In this document: piece after piece, positions 31,994 to 41,890 of the stretch | Numbering within the stretch: position 1 is the stretch's first letter | Layout of the letters: each line of letters begins with the position of its first letter | NCBI GenBank assembly: GCA_015179125.1 | Contig: WHVA01000240.1 | Location: 1 to 64,000, forward strand | Source of the DNA: Gautieria morchelliformis | Taxonomy: Eukaryota; Basidiomycota; Agaricomycetes; Gomphales; Gomphaceae | DNA: 64,000 nt | Reading direction: 5' to 3' | Position numbers and translations under genes: made by a program | Notes under the pieces: model-generated | The model's input: the letters and a program-made list of their open reading frames with translations, nothing else | Told to the model about the DNA's origin: nothing | Database searches by the model: none

Positions 31994-32078
31994 CATCACC
32001 CCCCCCTCTAGCGTGCTGCATCCTCGAAGCACGGGACACGAGGGATTGAAATGCCAGCGAGCGGATTCGGCGAGGGGC

Positions 32079-32432
32079 TGTGAGGGCAACACTAATGACG
32101 AAGCCACAACCAAAGATACTCAAGGAGATAAGAGCCGATACTAGGACAATGACCAACTGTGTAGTGGGTATCCTCAGAGATCAAGCTGAGGAAACGCCAC
32201 CACACGGGCTACAGTCTTATAGCGCTGGCAAGGCTTACATAATAGGGGAGATGGAAACTTGTAGAAGGTTACGGAAAGTGACGGAAAGTGACATGTGACG
32301 GAATGTGACATGTGACAGAAAGTGACATATGACAGAAAGTGACATGTGACAGAAAGTGACATGTGACAGAAGGTGACGGAAACTCATGGAAGGAAGTAGA
32401 AACTTGTGGAAGGAAACGCGTGAACCCTGACA
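32079..32432 (-). repeat. 3' LTR of the gypsy chromovirus
   Basis: 354 bp. Contains tandem words of the type GACAGAAAGTGACATGT at 32270-32390. The TATAAG box and the AGCTTGATCT word seen in the 5' LTR are also present here. Confidence 0.85.
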
Positions 32433-32443
32433 TCACCCCCCTC

Positions 32444-33040
32444 TCAATGCTTGTCGTCCCGACAAGCACAGCTGCCACCTAGCCCCCAACATCCACTGAG
32501 ACATCGTTTCCAAGTATGCCACAGGCGGGACCACCATCTCTCCTGACCCTTCCCTTCCTGGTAACGCAGGTCAATGATGAGCTCAGGGGGATTGGGGTCC
32601 ATGGGCAAGTGCGGCCCTCGGAACCTTGCTCGACGTATTCGCTCTCCTGCCATGTTACGGAAACGTCGCCCCACCCAGCCTTCGAAAGTGTAGGGGGTTC
32701 CACACGGGGGGGTTCCATCGTTGAGGAAGACAGGGTCGCCGATGTAGTACGTGTTCTCTCGTCTGTGTCGGGGTCTGAGGAATGCGAGTGCAGGGCGAGT
32801 GGGCGCCTGACTGTTCGCTGGTGTGAGGTCCTCAGAGCTGACGGACCACTTTGAAGACCATGCGACGTCGAGATCACGGCAGTCAAGCATCCTTTGTAGC
32901 TTGGCTTCACTGGCTGCTCTGGATGACGAGAAGCCGGAGAAGTGCAGGAGGGTGGGATCGACACGTGACATGTTTGGCAGGTCGGAGAGGTTTTGGGTGA
33001 AGCTGGGGAGGGCAACAAGCTCAATAGCGGGCGAGGACAT
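32444..33040 (-). CDS. third ORF of the gypsy chromovirus, unknown function
   Basis: Intact 198-residue frame between the end of the polyprotein (33147) and the polypurine tract, on the element's coding strand. It starts MSSPAIELVALPSFTQNL and contains LHFSGFSSSRAASEAKLQRM, LDCRDLDVAWSSKW, NTYYIGDPVFLNDGTPP, EGWVGRRFRNMAGERIRRAR and RFRGPHLPMDPNPPELIIDL. It ends 12 bases before the 3' LTR. It has no signal peptide, membrane segment or known enzyme motif; the second half is basic and aromatic. It is the only long element ORF here without a break, which argues for recent selection or chance. Standard chromoviruses end with integrase-chromodomain, so this is unusual. It could be an accessory nucleic-acid-binding protein, but I infer no function. 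Confidence 0.5.
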   Translation of the reverse strand: MSSPAIELVALPSFTQNLSDLPNMSRVDPTLLHFSGFSSSRAASEAKLQRMLDCRDLDVAWSSKWSVSSEDLTPANSQAPTRPALAFLRPRHRRENTYYIGDPVFLNDGTPPCGTPYTFEGWVGRRFRNMAGERIRRARFRGPHLPMDPNPPELIIDLRYQEGKGQERWWSRLWHTWKRCLSGCWGLGGSCACRDDKH

Positions 33041-33146
33041 GGTTGATGGATGTGGTGGGGTCGATGCAGTGGAAGCGAGCGGTCACAGGTGGAGAGGGGA
33101 TATATAGCTTATCAGAATGAATTGGTTAGGCGGAGGCCGATATCGC

Positions 33147-33690
33147 TTATCTTTGGGGTCCTGGACCCTTGACATTATGAGTAGAAGCCCTGCCTGCTGT
33201 CCAGTCGAAGAGAGTTTGCCTGGAAGGTTCTGTGAAGTTCTGAAATCTCTGGAAAGGGAGGGACATATATGTGGCTGCTGAGATACGCTGAGGTGCCTCT
33301 GGGTTCTGCCGGTGAAATTCCTTAATGAGTCGCTTTGCCCCAGAGACATCTTTTGCTGGTAGCCAGAGATCGTCGGCAGCTCCATAGCCCTTCCAGCGCA
33401 TGAGATACTCCAACCTTCCACGGAACATCCTGCTGTCTAGAATCCTTTCAACTTCATATTCTTCAGCTCCATCCCGTATGACAGGGGGGGGTGGTGGAGG
33501 GGCATGACGTTCAAGAATTGGGTCATCTTCATATGGCCGAAGCAGGACGACAGAGAACACTGGATGTGTGCGACCAAAGGATGCAGGAAGATTTAGACCA
33601 TAGGCATTTCGTGAGACCACCTTATTAACCGTGTAGGGACCTAGCCACTTGTGGTCTAGCTTCTTCATTGGGCGAGTGGTTGTGATGTTT
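33147..33690 (-). pseudogene. integrase C-terminus and chromodomain
   Basis: Minus-strand frame 33147-33668, one frame off the main pol frame. It reads KKLDHKWLGPYTVNKVVSRNAYGLNLP (integrase GPY/F module) and FSVVLLRPYEDDP. The chromodomain follows: EYEVERILDSRMFRGRLEYLMRWKGYGAADDLWLPAKDV, with the aromatic and WKGY residues that bind methylated histone tails in other chromodomains. In chromoviruses it steers integration to heterochromatin. A frameshift near 33690 separates it from the integrase core, so the polyprotein is broken here. Confidence 0.9.
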
Positions 33691-36016
33691 TGTGCATTGA
33701 GCCAGACCTTGTCACCAAGCTTATAAACTGGGGCTGCTTATGGTGCACGTCATAGAAGCGTGCCATGTCCTCTGCTGCCTTGGACAGGGCTGAACGAGCT
33801 TCTCTCGTGGCCGCTTCCATCCGCGTTGTGAACTCATCCAGGGCCTCGAGTCGAGTTTCCCGGACTGGTTCCAGTCCCAGCCTTGGATGTTGGCCACTGT
33901 CCAACATGAAGGGTGTAGTCTGGGTTGAGGCATGGATTCGGTTGTTATAGGCAAACTCGGCCAAGGATATCCATTCGAACCAATCATCCTGACGCTGGTT
34001 GATGAATAGTCGAAGGTATTGCTCAATCTCCTGATTAACCCTTTCAGTCTGTCCATCAGTTTGGGGGTGATAAGCAGTAGAGGCAGCGACTTTGACACCA
34101 AGAAGTTTGTTCAGTTCACGCATGAACTGGGAGATGAACTGTGTGCCTCGATCACTGATGATTTCTTCAGGGAGCCCATGAAGTTTCCAAACATGATCAC
34201 GGAAGAGTCGGGCAACTCCCACTGAAGTTACATCTGAAGTGGTGGGAATGACATGTGCACGCTTTGAGAGGCGATCGACAACAACAAGGAGAGCATCATA
34301 GCCATGACTGGTAGGCAGTTCTACAATCAAGTCAACAGACATAACCTGCCATCTACGGTCTGGGATACGGTTTGGTAGAAGCTTGCCAATGGGAGAAGCA
34401 GGGAAGGTTTTTGTCCGGTTGCACAGGTCACAGGCCTTCACGTATTTTGCAATGTAACGTCCCATCCCAGGCCACCAGTAACTCCGAGCAACTAGTTCAG
34501 TGGTTCTCCAACGACCAGGGTGACCGGTGAGAGGCATGTCATGGTGCGCTTTCACTATGTCATGTCGTAGTTTTGCATCAAGCGGCACGTACACTTTGTT
34601 GTGATAGAGGACAAGCCCATCCTGTTCAGACCACTCTTCTCCTCGTAAATTGCCAGAGGAGCCCAGTTCTTTGAGAGCCTTGACAACCTTTTCATCCCGG
34701 TCTACACAGTTCCTTACTCGATTGAGGAAAGCATCACCTTCACCTGGGACTAACTGCGCACCAGCCTCTGGGGGATTCGCCTTGATGTGGAACAAGTCAG
34801 GGGTAAGTAAGACTTGATTTTGGTTGTCTTCCTCCCCCCGCTTATGATCCACGCGTCGTGAGAGTGCATCAGGCTTGGCTGAATGACGACCAGGACGATG
34901 GATCAGCTCAAAATCAAAGCGAGAGAGGTAGAGTGACCAGCGTGCTTGACGACGGTTCAGGTTTTGTGCAGTGCGGAAGTAGGTGAGATTCTGATGGTCA
35001 TTGAGAATCTCAATCTTGTGCTTCGTTCCCTCTAAGATGTGGCGCCATTCCTCTAATCCCCGAATCACAGAAAGAAGCTCCTTGTCATGGATGGCATAGT
35101 TGCGTTCAGCATCATTGAGGCTTTTGGAGACAAACCCCACAGGCCGCCATTTGCCATCATCACATAGCTGGGACAGTACTGCTCCTGTGGCATAGGCTGA
35201 GGCATCTGTTTCAAGACGGAAATGTTTGTCTTGATCAGGGAGGACAAGGATCGGTGTTGAGGTGATGAGGAGTTTGAGCTTGTCAAAGGACGCTTGCTCT
35301 GGGCCATTTGGATCCCAAGACCATTGGGCATCCTGTTTTGTCAACTGGTTGAGGGGCTTTGCAATGTGTGAGAAGTCTTCCACAAATCTACGGTAGAAGT
35401 TGATGAAACCAAGGAATGATTTGACTTCAGTGACGTTACGTGGTATTGGCCAGTCCCGCACCCCTGCAACCTTGACTGGGTCCATGGCAACCTGTCCTTG
35501 AGAGAGGATGAGGCCGAGATACTCCACCTCTAGTTGCTCAAATAGGCATTTTTCAGGTTTGAGGTACAGGTTGTTGGCCCGGAGGATTTCAAGGACACGT
35601 CGTACAATCCTACGATGTTCTTCAAGCGACTCTGTGAAGATGAGAATGTCGTCCATGAACACCACCACAACCCCTTCATCGATGAGACTCTTGAAGATGT
35701 CATTCATCATCGTCTGGAAGGTTGCTGGGCTGTTCGTGAGTCCAAAGAACATGACTAGAGGTTCATACAGGCCCCTATTTGTCCGAAAGGCTGCCTTCCA
35801 CTCATCTCCCTCTTTTATGCGTACATTATTATATCCCCAGCGAATGTCAAGCTTTGTGAAGTATTTAGCCCTTCCAGCAGCAATCTTATTCATGATGTCT
35901 GGAACAAGGGGCAAAGGATAGGCATTCTTGATTGTTATATCATTGAGCTTCCGGTAGTCTTGCACAAATCTAAGACTGCCGTCCTTTTTCTTCACAAAGA
36001 AGACTGGAGATGCCAT
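33665..36016 (-). pseudogene. gypsy reverse transcriptase, RNase H and integrase core
   Basis: 783-codon frame, the longest in the window. RT motifs are in order: ASPVFFVKKKDGSLRFVQDY, KLNDITIKNAYPLPL, FTKLDIRWGYNNVRI, MFFGLTNSPATFQTMMNDIF and the catalytic FMDDILIF. RNase H shows LETDASAYATGAVLSQ and IHDKELLSVIRGLEEW. Integrase shows an HHCC zinc motif (HHDMPLTGHPG ... CDLCNRTK), then MSVDLIVELP, SDRGTQF and TDGQTERVNQEIEQ, so the DDE triad is present. All visible catalytic residues are intact. The start at 36016 is not the true start: upstream RT residues lie in the frame at 35992-36204. The end (FISLVTRSGSM) is shifted out of the chromodomain frame. Only frameshifts disable it. Confidence 0.92.
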
Positions 36017-37028
36017 AGGTGACTTGGAGGACGGATACGATGGCTCTTCAGGTTCTCCTCAAGGAAGTTATCCAGTTCCCTTTGCTCAACCGGTGACATT
36101 GGGTAAACCTTTGTGCTGAAGGGTTGTGCACCTGGAGTGAGCTCAATTGCATGGTCCCAGGGCTTTCGAGGAGGCAGTTGGTCAAATGACTCCTTAGAAA
36201 ACACATCCTTGAACTCCTGGTATGGTTTGGGACAAGGTCCTCGAAGGATCTGACTGGTGCAGACTTGCTGGCCCGTTCAGCAAGCTGTTGGGAGACAGTC
36301 CAGCCTGCGCCAATCATTTCAGGACTCTCATTCACAAAGATGACAAAGGTCCTGTCTCCTTCCTCAAGTAGGGAGCGGGTGTGCTGTATGGAACCTCCTC
36401 TTGATTTACACTCTCTTCTGGAACAGTTTCGACTGTGGGCCCTCTGACAACAGGTCTGCCCCCACATGACTTGGGACAGCGTGTCATCTTCACATCTCCT
36501 GTACGCCAGTCAACTTCTGGGTTGTGTTCAACAAGCCATGTGTGACAGATATGCAATGTAAGGTGACAGAGAATGTGGCACGTTCCGTATGATCCCCAAA
36601 GGTGCAAATGAGGTCGACTTCTTCCTTGATTGAGCCAGCCTCATTTGGGGTACCATCAATATTGTAGACGGGGATGGCACGGGGTAGGGGACGGTCCGAA
36701 GTCTGTGTTCCCTTACAAACTCCACATCGATGAACATCCCTGTAGCACCACTGTCAAGGAGGGAGTCAATTGCAAGTGGATGCCCTGTGTCAACGGAGTG
36801 GACCTTGAGAGGTACTTTGGTGCATCGGCGGAGGTCAGCAGTACGGACATATAGAGGGACTGGAAGGTTTGCATTAGCAACTGGAGCGATGGGTTGGGTT
36901 TTTGGCATGGCTGGTTTGGTTTCAGTTCGATCAGGGATAGGAGAAGGATGCATCATATCGCCTGTGATCCCTATTGTACATGTTTCGAGAACTGAAAACC
37001 GATTCGTCGAGCGGGGCATGTCTTTCAC
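35992..37028 (-). pseudogene. gypsy protease and RT N-terminus, frameshifted
   Basis: Three overlapping frames carry the region between gag and the RT core. 36528-37028 has IDSLLDSGATGMFIDVEFVREH (aspartic protease catalytic loop). 36332-36607 and neighbours have HTWLVEHNPEVDWRTGDVKMTRCP and VIFVNESPEM. 35992-36204 has MFSKESFDQLPPRKPWDHAIELTPGA, KVYPMSPVEQRELDNFLEENL. Each change of frame marks at least one indel (near 36660, 36430, 36205 and 36010). The motifs match those of the plus-strand relic at 5460-7235, so the two elements are related. Confidence 0.88.
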
Positions 37029-37039
37029 CGCTGACTGGC

Positions 37040-38146
37040 CTAAAAACCCTTTCCTTCCTCTTGGACAGGGGCTTCCACCTTCTGTTTGCGTTCCTCCATC
37101 GCCACTGCTACAGATTTAGAGACAATTGCTGCAATGTCTGCCTCTGTGAGGTTTGCACGGATTCGTGGCTTGCGAGGTTCAGGACAGTCTGGTGAAATGT
37201 GACCAGGTCTCTTACAGTTGTAGCAGGTCCGTGTTTCGGTGCGGCGGCGGGATGAGTCAATGTCCATAGGTGTTGCATTACTGGGTGGTGCTGTGACAAC
37301 AGGAGCCATAGCAGGAGTGTGGAGTGGACGGGCAGGAGGAGGGCGATTAGGGACATGAGGTGTCTGTGCCTTCCTGACCTCTAACAGACGGCAATGATTG
37401 CGGTCAATCTGACAGGCTGCTTCCTTCCAGGCTTTGAGGTTGGATGGAAGAAAGGGCTGGGCGTGGATCTTGTCAAGGATACCTGCTGGAAGGCCACGAG
37501 CATAGGCATCCTCGAGTGCCTCATCATTAAAGCCTGTCCTGCCTGCCAGGATCTCAAATTGAGCCGTGTATTCATCTGCTGACATTCCTGACACCATCCT
37601 AAGGTCATGCAGCTCAGTGCGAGCCGTTCTGGCACGATCTGGGTCCCCAAAGGCCTCCTCCACACGTTTAATAAACCCCTCCAGAGTGGATATAGAGGAG
37701 GTGCCATCAATGACTGCCTGTGTCTCGTTGTGTGCCCATATCTCCACAGAGCCTCCCGTCATGAAGGAAAGAGCATATAGGATCTTTGTGCGCTCATCTG
37801 GGAAGGATGCTGGCTGGACAGTGATGGACAACTTGATAGACCTGATAAACTCTTCAGTCTCTGCACGGTCTCCCTTGAACTTCTCCGGTTCTGCTGCTTT
37901 GATAGAGCGAGTAGATGGAGGGACACTGGGAGGTACTGAGGGTGCAAGGGCTTGAGCAGCAGCAACAGCAGCGTTGGTGGCAGCATTGGCTAAGTGGTCG
38001 TGAACGTTAACAATCTGATTGTGCAGTTCCTGATTCTGCAGTTGAAGTTGCTGCAGCTGCTGTGCTTGGCTGGAAAGGAGGCCTCGAAGAAATGGCCCAT
38101 GGTCACCCAGGGAGTCCCAGTATGCGTCTGGGAGTTGGTCTGCCAT
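37040..38146 (-). CDS. gypsy chromovirus gag
   Basis: Intact 368-residue frame starting 61 bases inside the 5' LTR. N-terminal coiled coil (SSQAQQLQQLQLQNQELHNQ), Ala-rich linker, then the gag core: EPEKFKGDRAETEEFIRSIK, ILYALSFMTGGSVEIWAHNE, LEGFIKRVEEAFGDPDRART and the MSADEYTAQFEILAGRTGFN segment. It ends with a normal CCHC zinc knuckle, CYNCKRPGHISPDC (unlike the relic at 4151, where one Cys is Tyr). Gag packages the element RNA. Pol follows in another frame after the stop near 37040. The start Met is chosen because it is the first in frame and gives a usual gag length. Confidence 0.9.
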   Translation of the reverse strand: MADQLPDAYWDSLGDHGPFLRGLLSSQAQQLQQLQLQNQELHNQIVNVHDHLANAATNAAVAAAQALAPSVPPSVPPSTRSIKAAEPEKFKGDRAETEEFIRSIKLSITVQPASFPDERTKILYALSFMTGGSVEIWAHNETQAVIDGTSSISTLEGFIKRVEEAFGDPDRARTARTELHDLRMVSGMSADEYTAQFEILAGRTGFNDEALEDAYARGLPAGILDKIHAQPFLPSNLKAWKEAACQIDRNHCRLLEVRKAQTPHVPNRPPPARPLHTPAMAPVVTAPPSNATPMDIDSSRRRTETRTCYNCKRPGHISPDCPEPRKPRIRANLTEADIAAIVSKSVAVAMEERKQKVEAPVQEEGKGF

Positions 38147-38194
38147 AGGCTGATATGAAGGCTGGTTAAGAAAAGTGTGTGGGGTCGTCCTATG

Positions 38195-38204
38195 AGCTTG
38201 ATCT
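38195..38204 (-). promoter_or_regulatory. primer-binding site complementary to the LTR (self-priming type)
   Basis: Two bases inside the 5' LTR end, the element strand reads AGATCAAGCT. Its exact reverse complement, AGCTTGATCT, lies in the LTR at 38366-38375, about 34 bases after a TATAAG box (38409-38404), where transcription should start. In Tf1/sushi elements the 5' end of the mRNA folds back on such a site and primes reverse transcription without tRNA. Confidence 0.65.
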
Positions 38205-38206
38205 TC

Positions 38207-38635
38207 TGTGAGGGCAACACTAATGACGAAGCCACAACCAAAAGATACTTAAGGAGATAAGAGCCGATACTAGGACAATGACCAACTGTGTAGTGGGTAT
38301 CCTCAGTTTATAACTCTACCAACGATAGATACATGGGGACTTGCCTGTGTAGTGGGTATCCTCAGAGATCAAGCTGAGGAAACGCCACCACACAGGCTAC
38401 AGTCTTATAGCGCTGGCAAGGCTTACATAATAGGGAAGACGGAAACTTGTAGAAGGTTACGGAAGGTGATGGAAAGTGATGGAAGGTCATGGAATGTGAT
38501 GGAATGTCATGGAATGTGATGGAAGGTTATAGAAACTGACGGAAGGTTATGGAAACTGACGGAAGGTTATGGAAACTGACGGAAACTCATGGAAGGAAAT
38601 AGAAACTTGTGGAAGGAAACATGTGAACCCTGACA
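38207..38635 (-). repeat. 5' LTR of the gypsy chromovirus
   Basis: 429 bp. TATA box TATAAG at 38409-38404 on the element strand. Compared with the 3' LTR it has an extra stretch of about 70 bp (38285-38355) bounded by repeats of GTGTAGTGGGTATCCTCAG, and a different array of GGAAGGTTATGGAAACTGAC words at 38460-38600. Confidence 0.85.
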
Positions 38636-38639
38636 GCCA

Positions 38640-39660
38640 GTCATCGCGCGAGCGCGCGTCCTTCAAGTTCGTGGGATCGACCCCCACCTCGCGCGTGGCT
38701 GCTGCCATCGATGACTCGACAAGTCAGGGTGTCCCCCCCTCGGTCGCGATCTCATACCCTGGCTCCTCCCCTAGCTCTTCTAGTGCCACCATAGCCGAGT
38801 TCTCGGTGGGCAGGGTAACCCTCAAGGGTATACCGGTGCGTTCGCACATCCCGTGCTGCTGCCGGTCCCCTCAGCGATCCCACGGACGTACGCGGATGGT
38901 TTCCGCGTACGGTGGCCCCTACCCTGCGGCTGCTCTGCTGGAGGGTCCGGAGCTTCGATTCCTGCCAATGGGTCGATTCTGGCGGGGTCGTCTGGTGTTG
39001 GTGGGGCTGCTGTGGGTGCGTTGGGGTACTTGCCACTGGCGCCTTGGCTGTCACATGTAGTGGACTCCCCCTCAGCCTGGGCATCAGTGGTGATAACAAC
39101 CGGCCTGTCGAACATCACATTGCGCTCCACCGTGACGTGGTGTTTTCCGGGCCAGTAGACCCTGTGCCCCTTACTCTCGTCGCTATAGCCAACCCACCTT
39201 CCCTCCTCCGCCCTAGGCTCCAACTTTCCCCGGTCCTCCTTGAGGGTGAAGACCCTGGTTCCCCACTCCGGGAGTTCACTGAGATCGGGCCTCGCGCTGT
39301 GCACGACCTCGTATGGGGTTTTCTCGTCGAGTGCACGCATAGAGGTCCTATTTTTCAGCCAGACCACGTGCTGGATGGACTCTGTCCACAGGAACTTTGG
39401 TAGCGCGGTGGAGATGTGCATCGCCGGTGCGTGCTCAAGCAGCGTCCGGTTCAGACGCTCAGACACGCTGTTCTCTTCCGGCGTGTCATGCACGGTGAGG
39501 CTTCTCACCGTACCCTTTGACTTCAGGTGGGTTGTGAACTCATCGGAGAGGTACTCACCCCCTCGGTTGGTTTGCAGCTGTTTGACCTTAGCGTTGTGCT
39601 GGGTCTCCACCCAGGCCTCGTATTGCCGGTAGCCACCAAAGGTGTCGCTCTTCCTTGCTA
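38640..39660 (-). pseudogene. copia integrase and linker, truncated
   Basis: Minus-strand frame 38822-39610 of a Ty1/copia polyprotein. KQLQTNRGGEYLSDEFTTHL and TPEENSVSERLNRTLLEHA carry the second and third catalytic residues of integrase. Then LPKFLWTESIQHVVWLKNRT, LDEKTPYEVVHSARPDLSEL and the VERNVMFDR segment. A Pro-rich acidic linker follows. Near 38640-38760 other frames give MAAATRA-like and IPRT pieces, the link to the reverse transcriptase. The element is cut at 38636 by the gypsy LTR; its RT and 3' LTR are not found on the other side. Confidence 0.88.
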
Positions 39661-39699
39661 TGGTCTCCAGGTAGGTCCACTTACTATAATCATCGGTGA

Positions 39700-40678
39700 A
39701 GCTTACAAATTACTCCTTCCCATCGTAGCTCTGGGGGTTCGCGGGCCCCCATATGTCCGAGTGGATCTTTTCGCCGAAGGAGGTGGCATGCGGTCCCTCC
39801 CGCTTCTGCGGGACGGGCTTGCGTGTAGGCTTGGCCTGCGCACATGCAGAGCAAAAACCGGGCTGGCTCGACATATCGACGTCGAGCCCGGTTATAGTGC
39901 CATCCTGGACTAGCTTCCGGGCGGCTTGGGGGGAAATGTGCCCCATCCGGCGGTGCAGGTCATCCAGCGTAAGTGGCTTTCGCCGCACGTTCGCCGCAGC
40001 CGCTGTTGACCCGTGTTTGACCTTGTAGAGCCCGTTCGAGAGCGGAATCTGCCCAAGCAGTGTTCCTCGTGCGTCTTGAATCAGGCACTTCTGGTCCTTC
40101 AGCAGGACCAAAAAACTGGCCACATCGCAGCGCGTTAGGGAGATTAAGGTGAAGGCGAGGTCGGGACAGTATAGCACGTTTTTTAGGGTGATGTGCGTGC
40201 TTGTCTTGCCGTTGGGTATACTGATCTTCATATTCCTGATACCTGTAGCTTGGAAAACAGTCTTGTCCGCGGCGTTGATCATGCGTGGCGCGATTTCTTG
40301 GAAGGTGAGGAAGCGGTGCCTGCTCGGCGACATATGCCATGACGTGCCCGAGTCGTAGACGTCGACTTCTCGTCCCATCAGCGTACTCGTTCCCAGTGCG
40401 AGGGTAGTCCCAGCAAATGTCGTGGTGAACGCAAACTCCTCGTTCTCCGTCGCCACGTTTGTTGACCCGCCTCCTTTCTTATCCTCATCCTTTTTATCCT
40501 TCTTATTAGCTTTAGAGCGGCAATCCGCCTTTATGTGGCCCTTTTTGCCACACTTCCAGCACTCCACGTTGGTCTTTGTGGTGCTGGATGAGCTGCCGCG
40601 TGTCTGGGGCTTCCCGCGGGCTTTAGCTGCGACGAGCACATTCTCGCTCGCCTTAAGTTGGCGCTCCTCGATCGTAAG
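39700..40678 (-). pseudogene. copia gag zinc knuckle, protease and integrase N-terminus
   Basis: Frame 39710-40639 holds CWKCGKKGHIKADC (CCHC), a Lys/Asp-rich linker, the aspartic protease loop VYDSGTSWHMSPSRHRF, LKNVLYCPDLAFTLISL, then LTLDDLHRRMGHISPQAARK and FCSACAQAKPTRKP, the HHCC zinc motif of integrase, and KIHSDIWGPA with its first catalytic Asp. Stops at about 40676 and 39707 interrupt what should be one continuous gag-pol frame. The neighbours on both sides are the same element. Confidence 0.9.
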
Positions 40679-41348
40679 TCATTTGAACTCGTCGATCAGC
40701 ATGCTAACCACCTGGTCAGGCTCCAGCGTGGCCTTCGCGTGCGCCGCGGACATGGTTATTGCGTTGATGAGTGGGCGGTACAACTTGGGGAGCGAGCCGA
40801 GGATGATAGTGACCAGATCATCGTTGGTGAGTCCGGCATTCATTCCCGCGAGTTGCTCTTGCATTTTCATGATAGACTCCAGGTGCGTGTGAACATTTGA
40901 CTTGTCTTCGCACTTCAATTCGTACATGCAACGCCGCATGTCGACCTTAACGGTAAGTGCTTTTGACTTGTGCTTGACGCACACAGCCTCCCAGACCTCC
41001 TTCACGGTGCTTAGGTTCCGGACTTCGATAAGGACACTGTCCGGGACCGTGGTGAAGATCTGGGCCATTATCGTGGCCTCACGTTGGTTGAAGTCATCCC
41101 ATCGCTTTTCTAACGCATCCATCTCCTCCTCCTCCTTGTCCGACAATACGTGACTGCCCAGATATGTAGGGATCGGGGGGGGGAACCCTGGCTGTCCCTT
41201 CCAGGTGCCGCTTTGCTCCTCGGGTTGACGCCAGTGTGACTAACGTCTGACTCTTCCAGGTGACCCAGTTAGAGCTGTCTTGGGCGAGCTTCGGGACGGT
41301 GAATGCCTTTGAGGTGGAGGTGGATGTAACGGGCTCTGCGGGGCCCAT
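40679..41348 (-). pseudogene. copia gag N-terminal part
   Basis: Frames 41094-41348 and 40679-41146 overlap and are shifted relative to each other. They give FTVPKLAQDSSNWVTWKSQ, the usual start of copia gag, and the UBN2-type gag core: DALEKRWDDFNQREATIMAQ, VKEVWEAVCVKHKSKALTVK, LESIMKMQEQLAGMNAGLTN and the LGSLPKLYRPLINAI motif. The first Met is 4 bases inside the LTR end, overlapping the putative primer-binding site GGTTATGGGCCCC. Confidence 0.88.
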
Positions 41349-41352
41349 AACC

Positions 41353-41664
41353 TGTAGATATATGTACGCGCAGTAGTCTAAAGTATGAGAACTCAGTGAA
41401 TGGGTGCTTCACTCAGTGCATGTGTATATCTACCTAAAGTATGAGAAATATACACGATGATGAGCATGCTGTAGCCTCGAGCATAATACGATACGTACCT
41501 CAGTGAATGGGTGCTTCACTGAGGTACACCTAACTACGGGTCTGATCTATATACTTGCTTCGGTCATTCAAGACCGAAGCTATTATCATCCTTCCTACTC
41601 TGATTGTCCGGTCGCGCCGTGCGCGACCCTGCTGCGTTCTACGCTTACCCGTCATATCCTAACA
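41353..41664 (-). repeat. 5' LTR of the copia element, with repeated hairpins
   Basis: 312 bp, in element sense TGTTAGGATATGACGG ... ATATATCTACA. It contains the phrase CAGTGAATGGGTGCTTCACT twice (near 41393 and 41502), each able to fold as a hairpin, and a third hairpin CTTCGGTC...GACCGAAG near 41559-41581. It marks the right end of the copia element. Confidence 0.75.
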
Positions 41665-41890
41665 GTACTGAGTCAGACATTTACCGTGGCTCAGCTTGTG
41701 GTATATGAACGAATTCCTAGACCCGAGCCAGGTGTATGTGTGCCGGCGGGTGATGCGCACCCTGACGTAGTGTACAGAAAATAGGAAATAACCTACGGTC
41801 ACCTTCAGTCTACCAAAACTGGTGTCACGTGATGCGACGCGCTCTTACAAGTTTACACGTGACTTGCTGCTTGTCCGACAACAGGAATAC

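Larger units (their letters stand above)
32079..38635 (-). mobile_element. Ty3/gypsy chromovirus, 6.56 kb, likely self-primed
   Basis: Minus-strand element with 5' LTR at 38207-38635 and 3' LTR at 32079-32432, both TGTCAGGGTTCA...CCCTCACA in element sense. Order in element sense: gag, protease, RT, RNase H, integrase, chromodomain, then an extra ORF, a polypurine tract GAGGGGGGTGA (about 32442-32432) and the 3' LTR. Chromodomain and order place it among Tf1/sushi-like chromoviruses. The flanks GGGGC (left) and GCCAG (right) do not match, and the LTRs differ in length (354 and 429 bp). This suggests recombination between elements. Several frameshifts show it is not active as it stands. Confidence 0.9.

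Noticed and set aside
31766-32113. 115-residue minus ORF starting VVASSLVLPSQ
   Set aside because: It begins in the LTR of one gypsy element and continues in another; a junction artefact.
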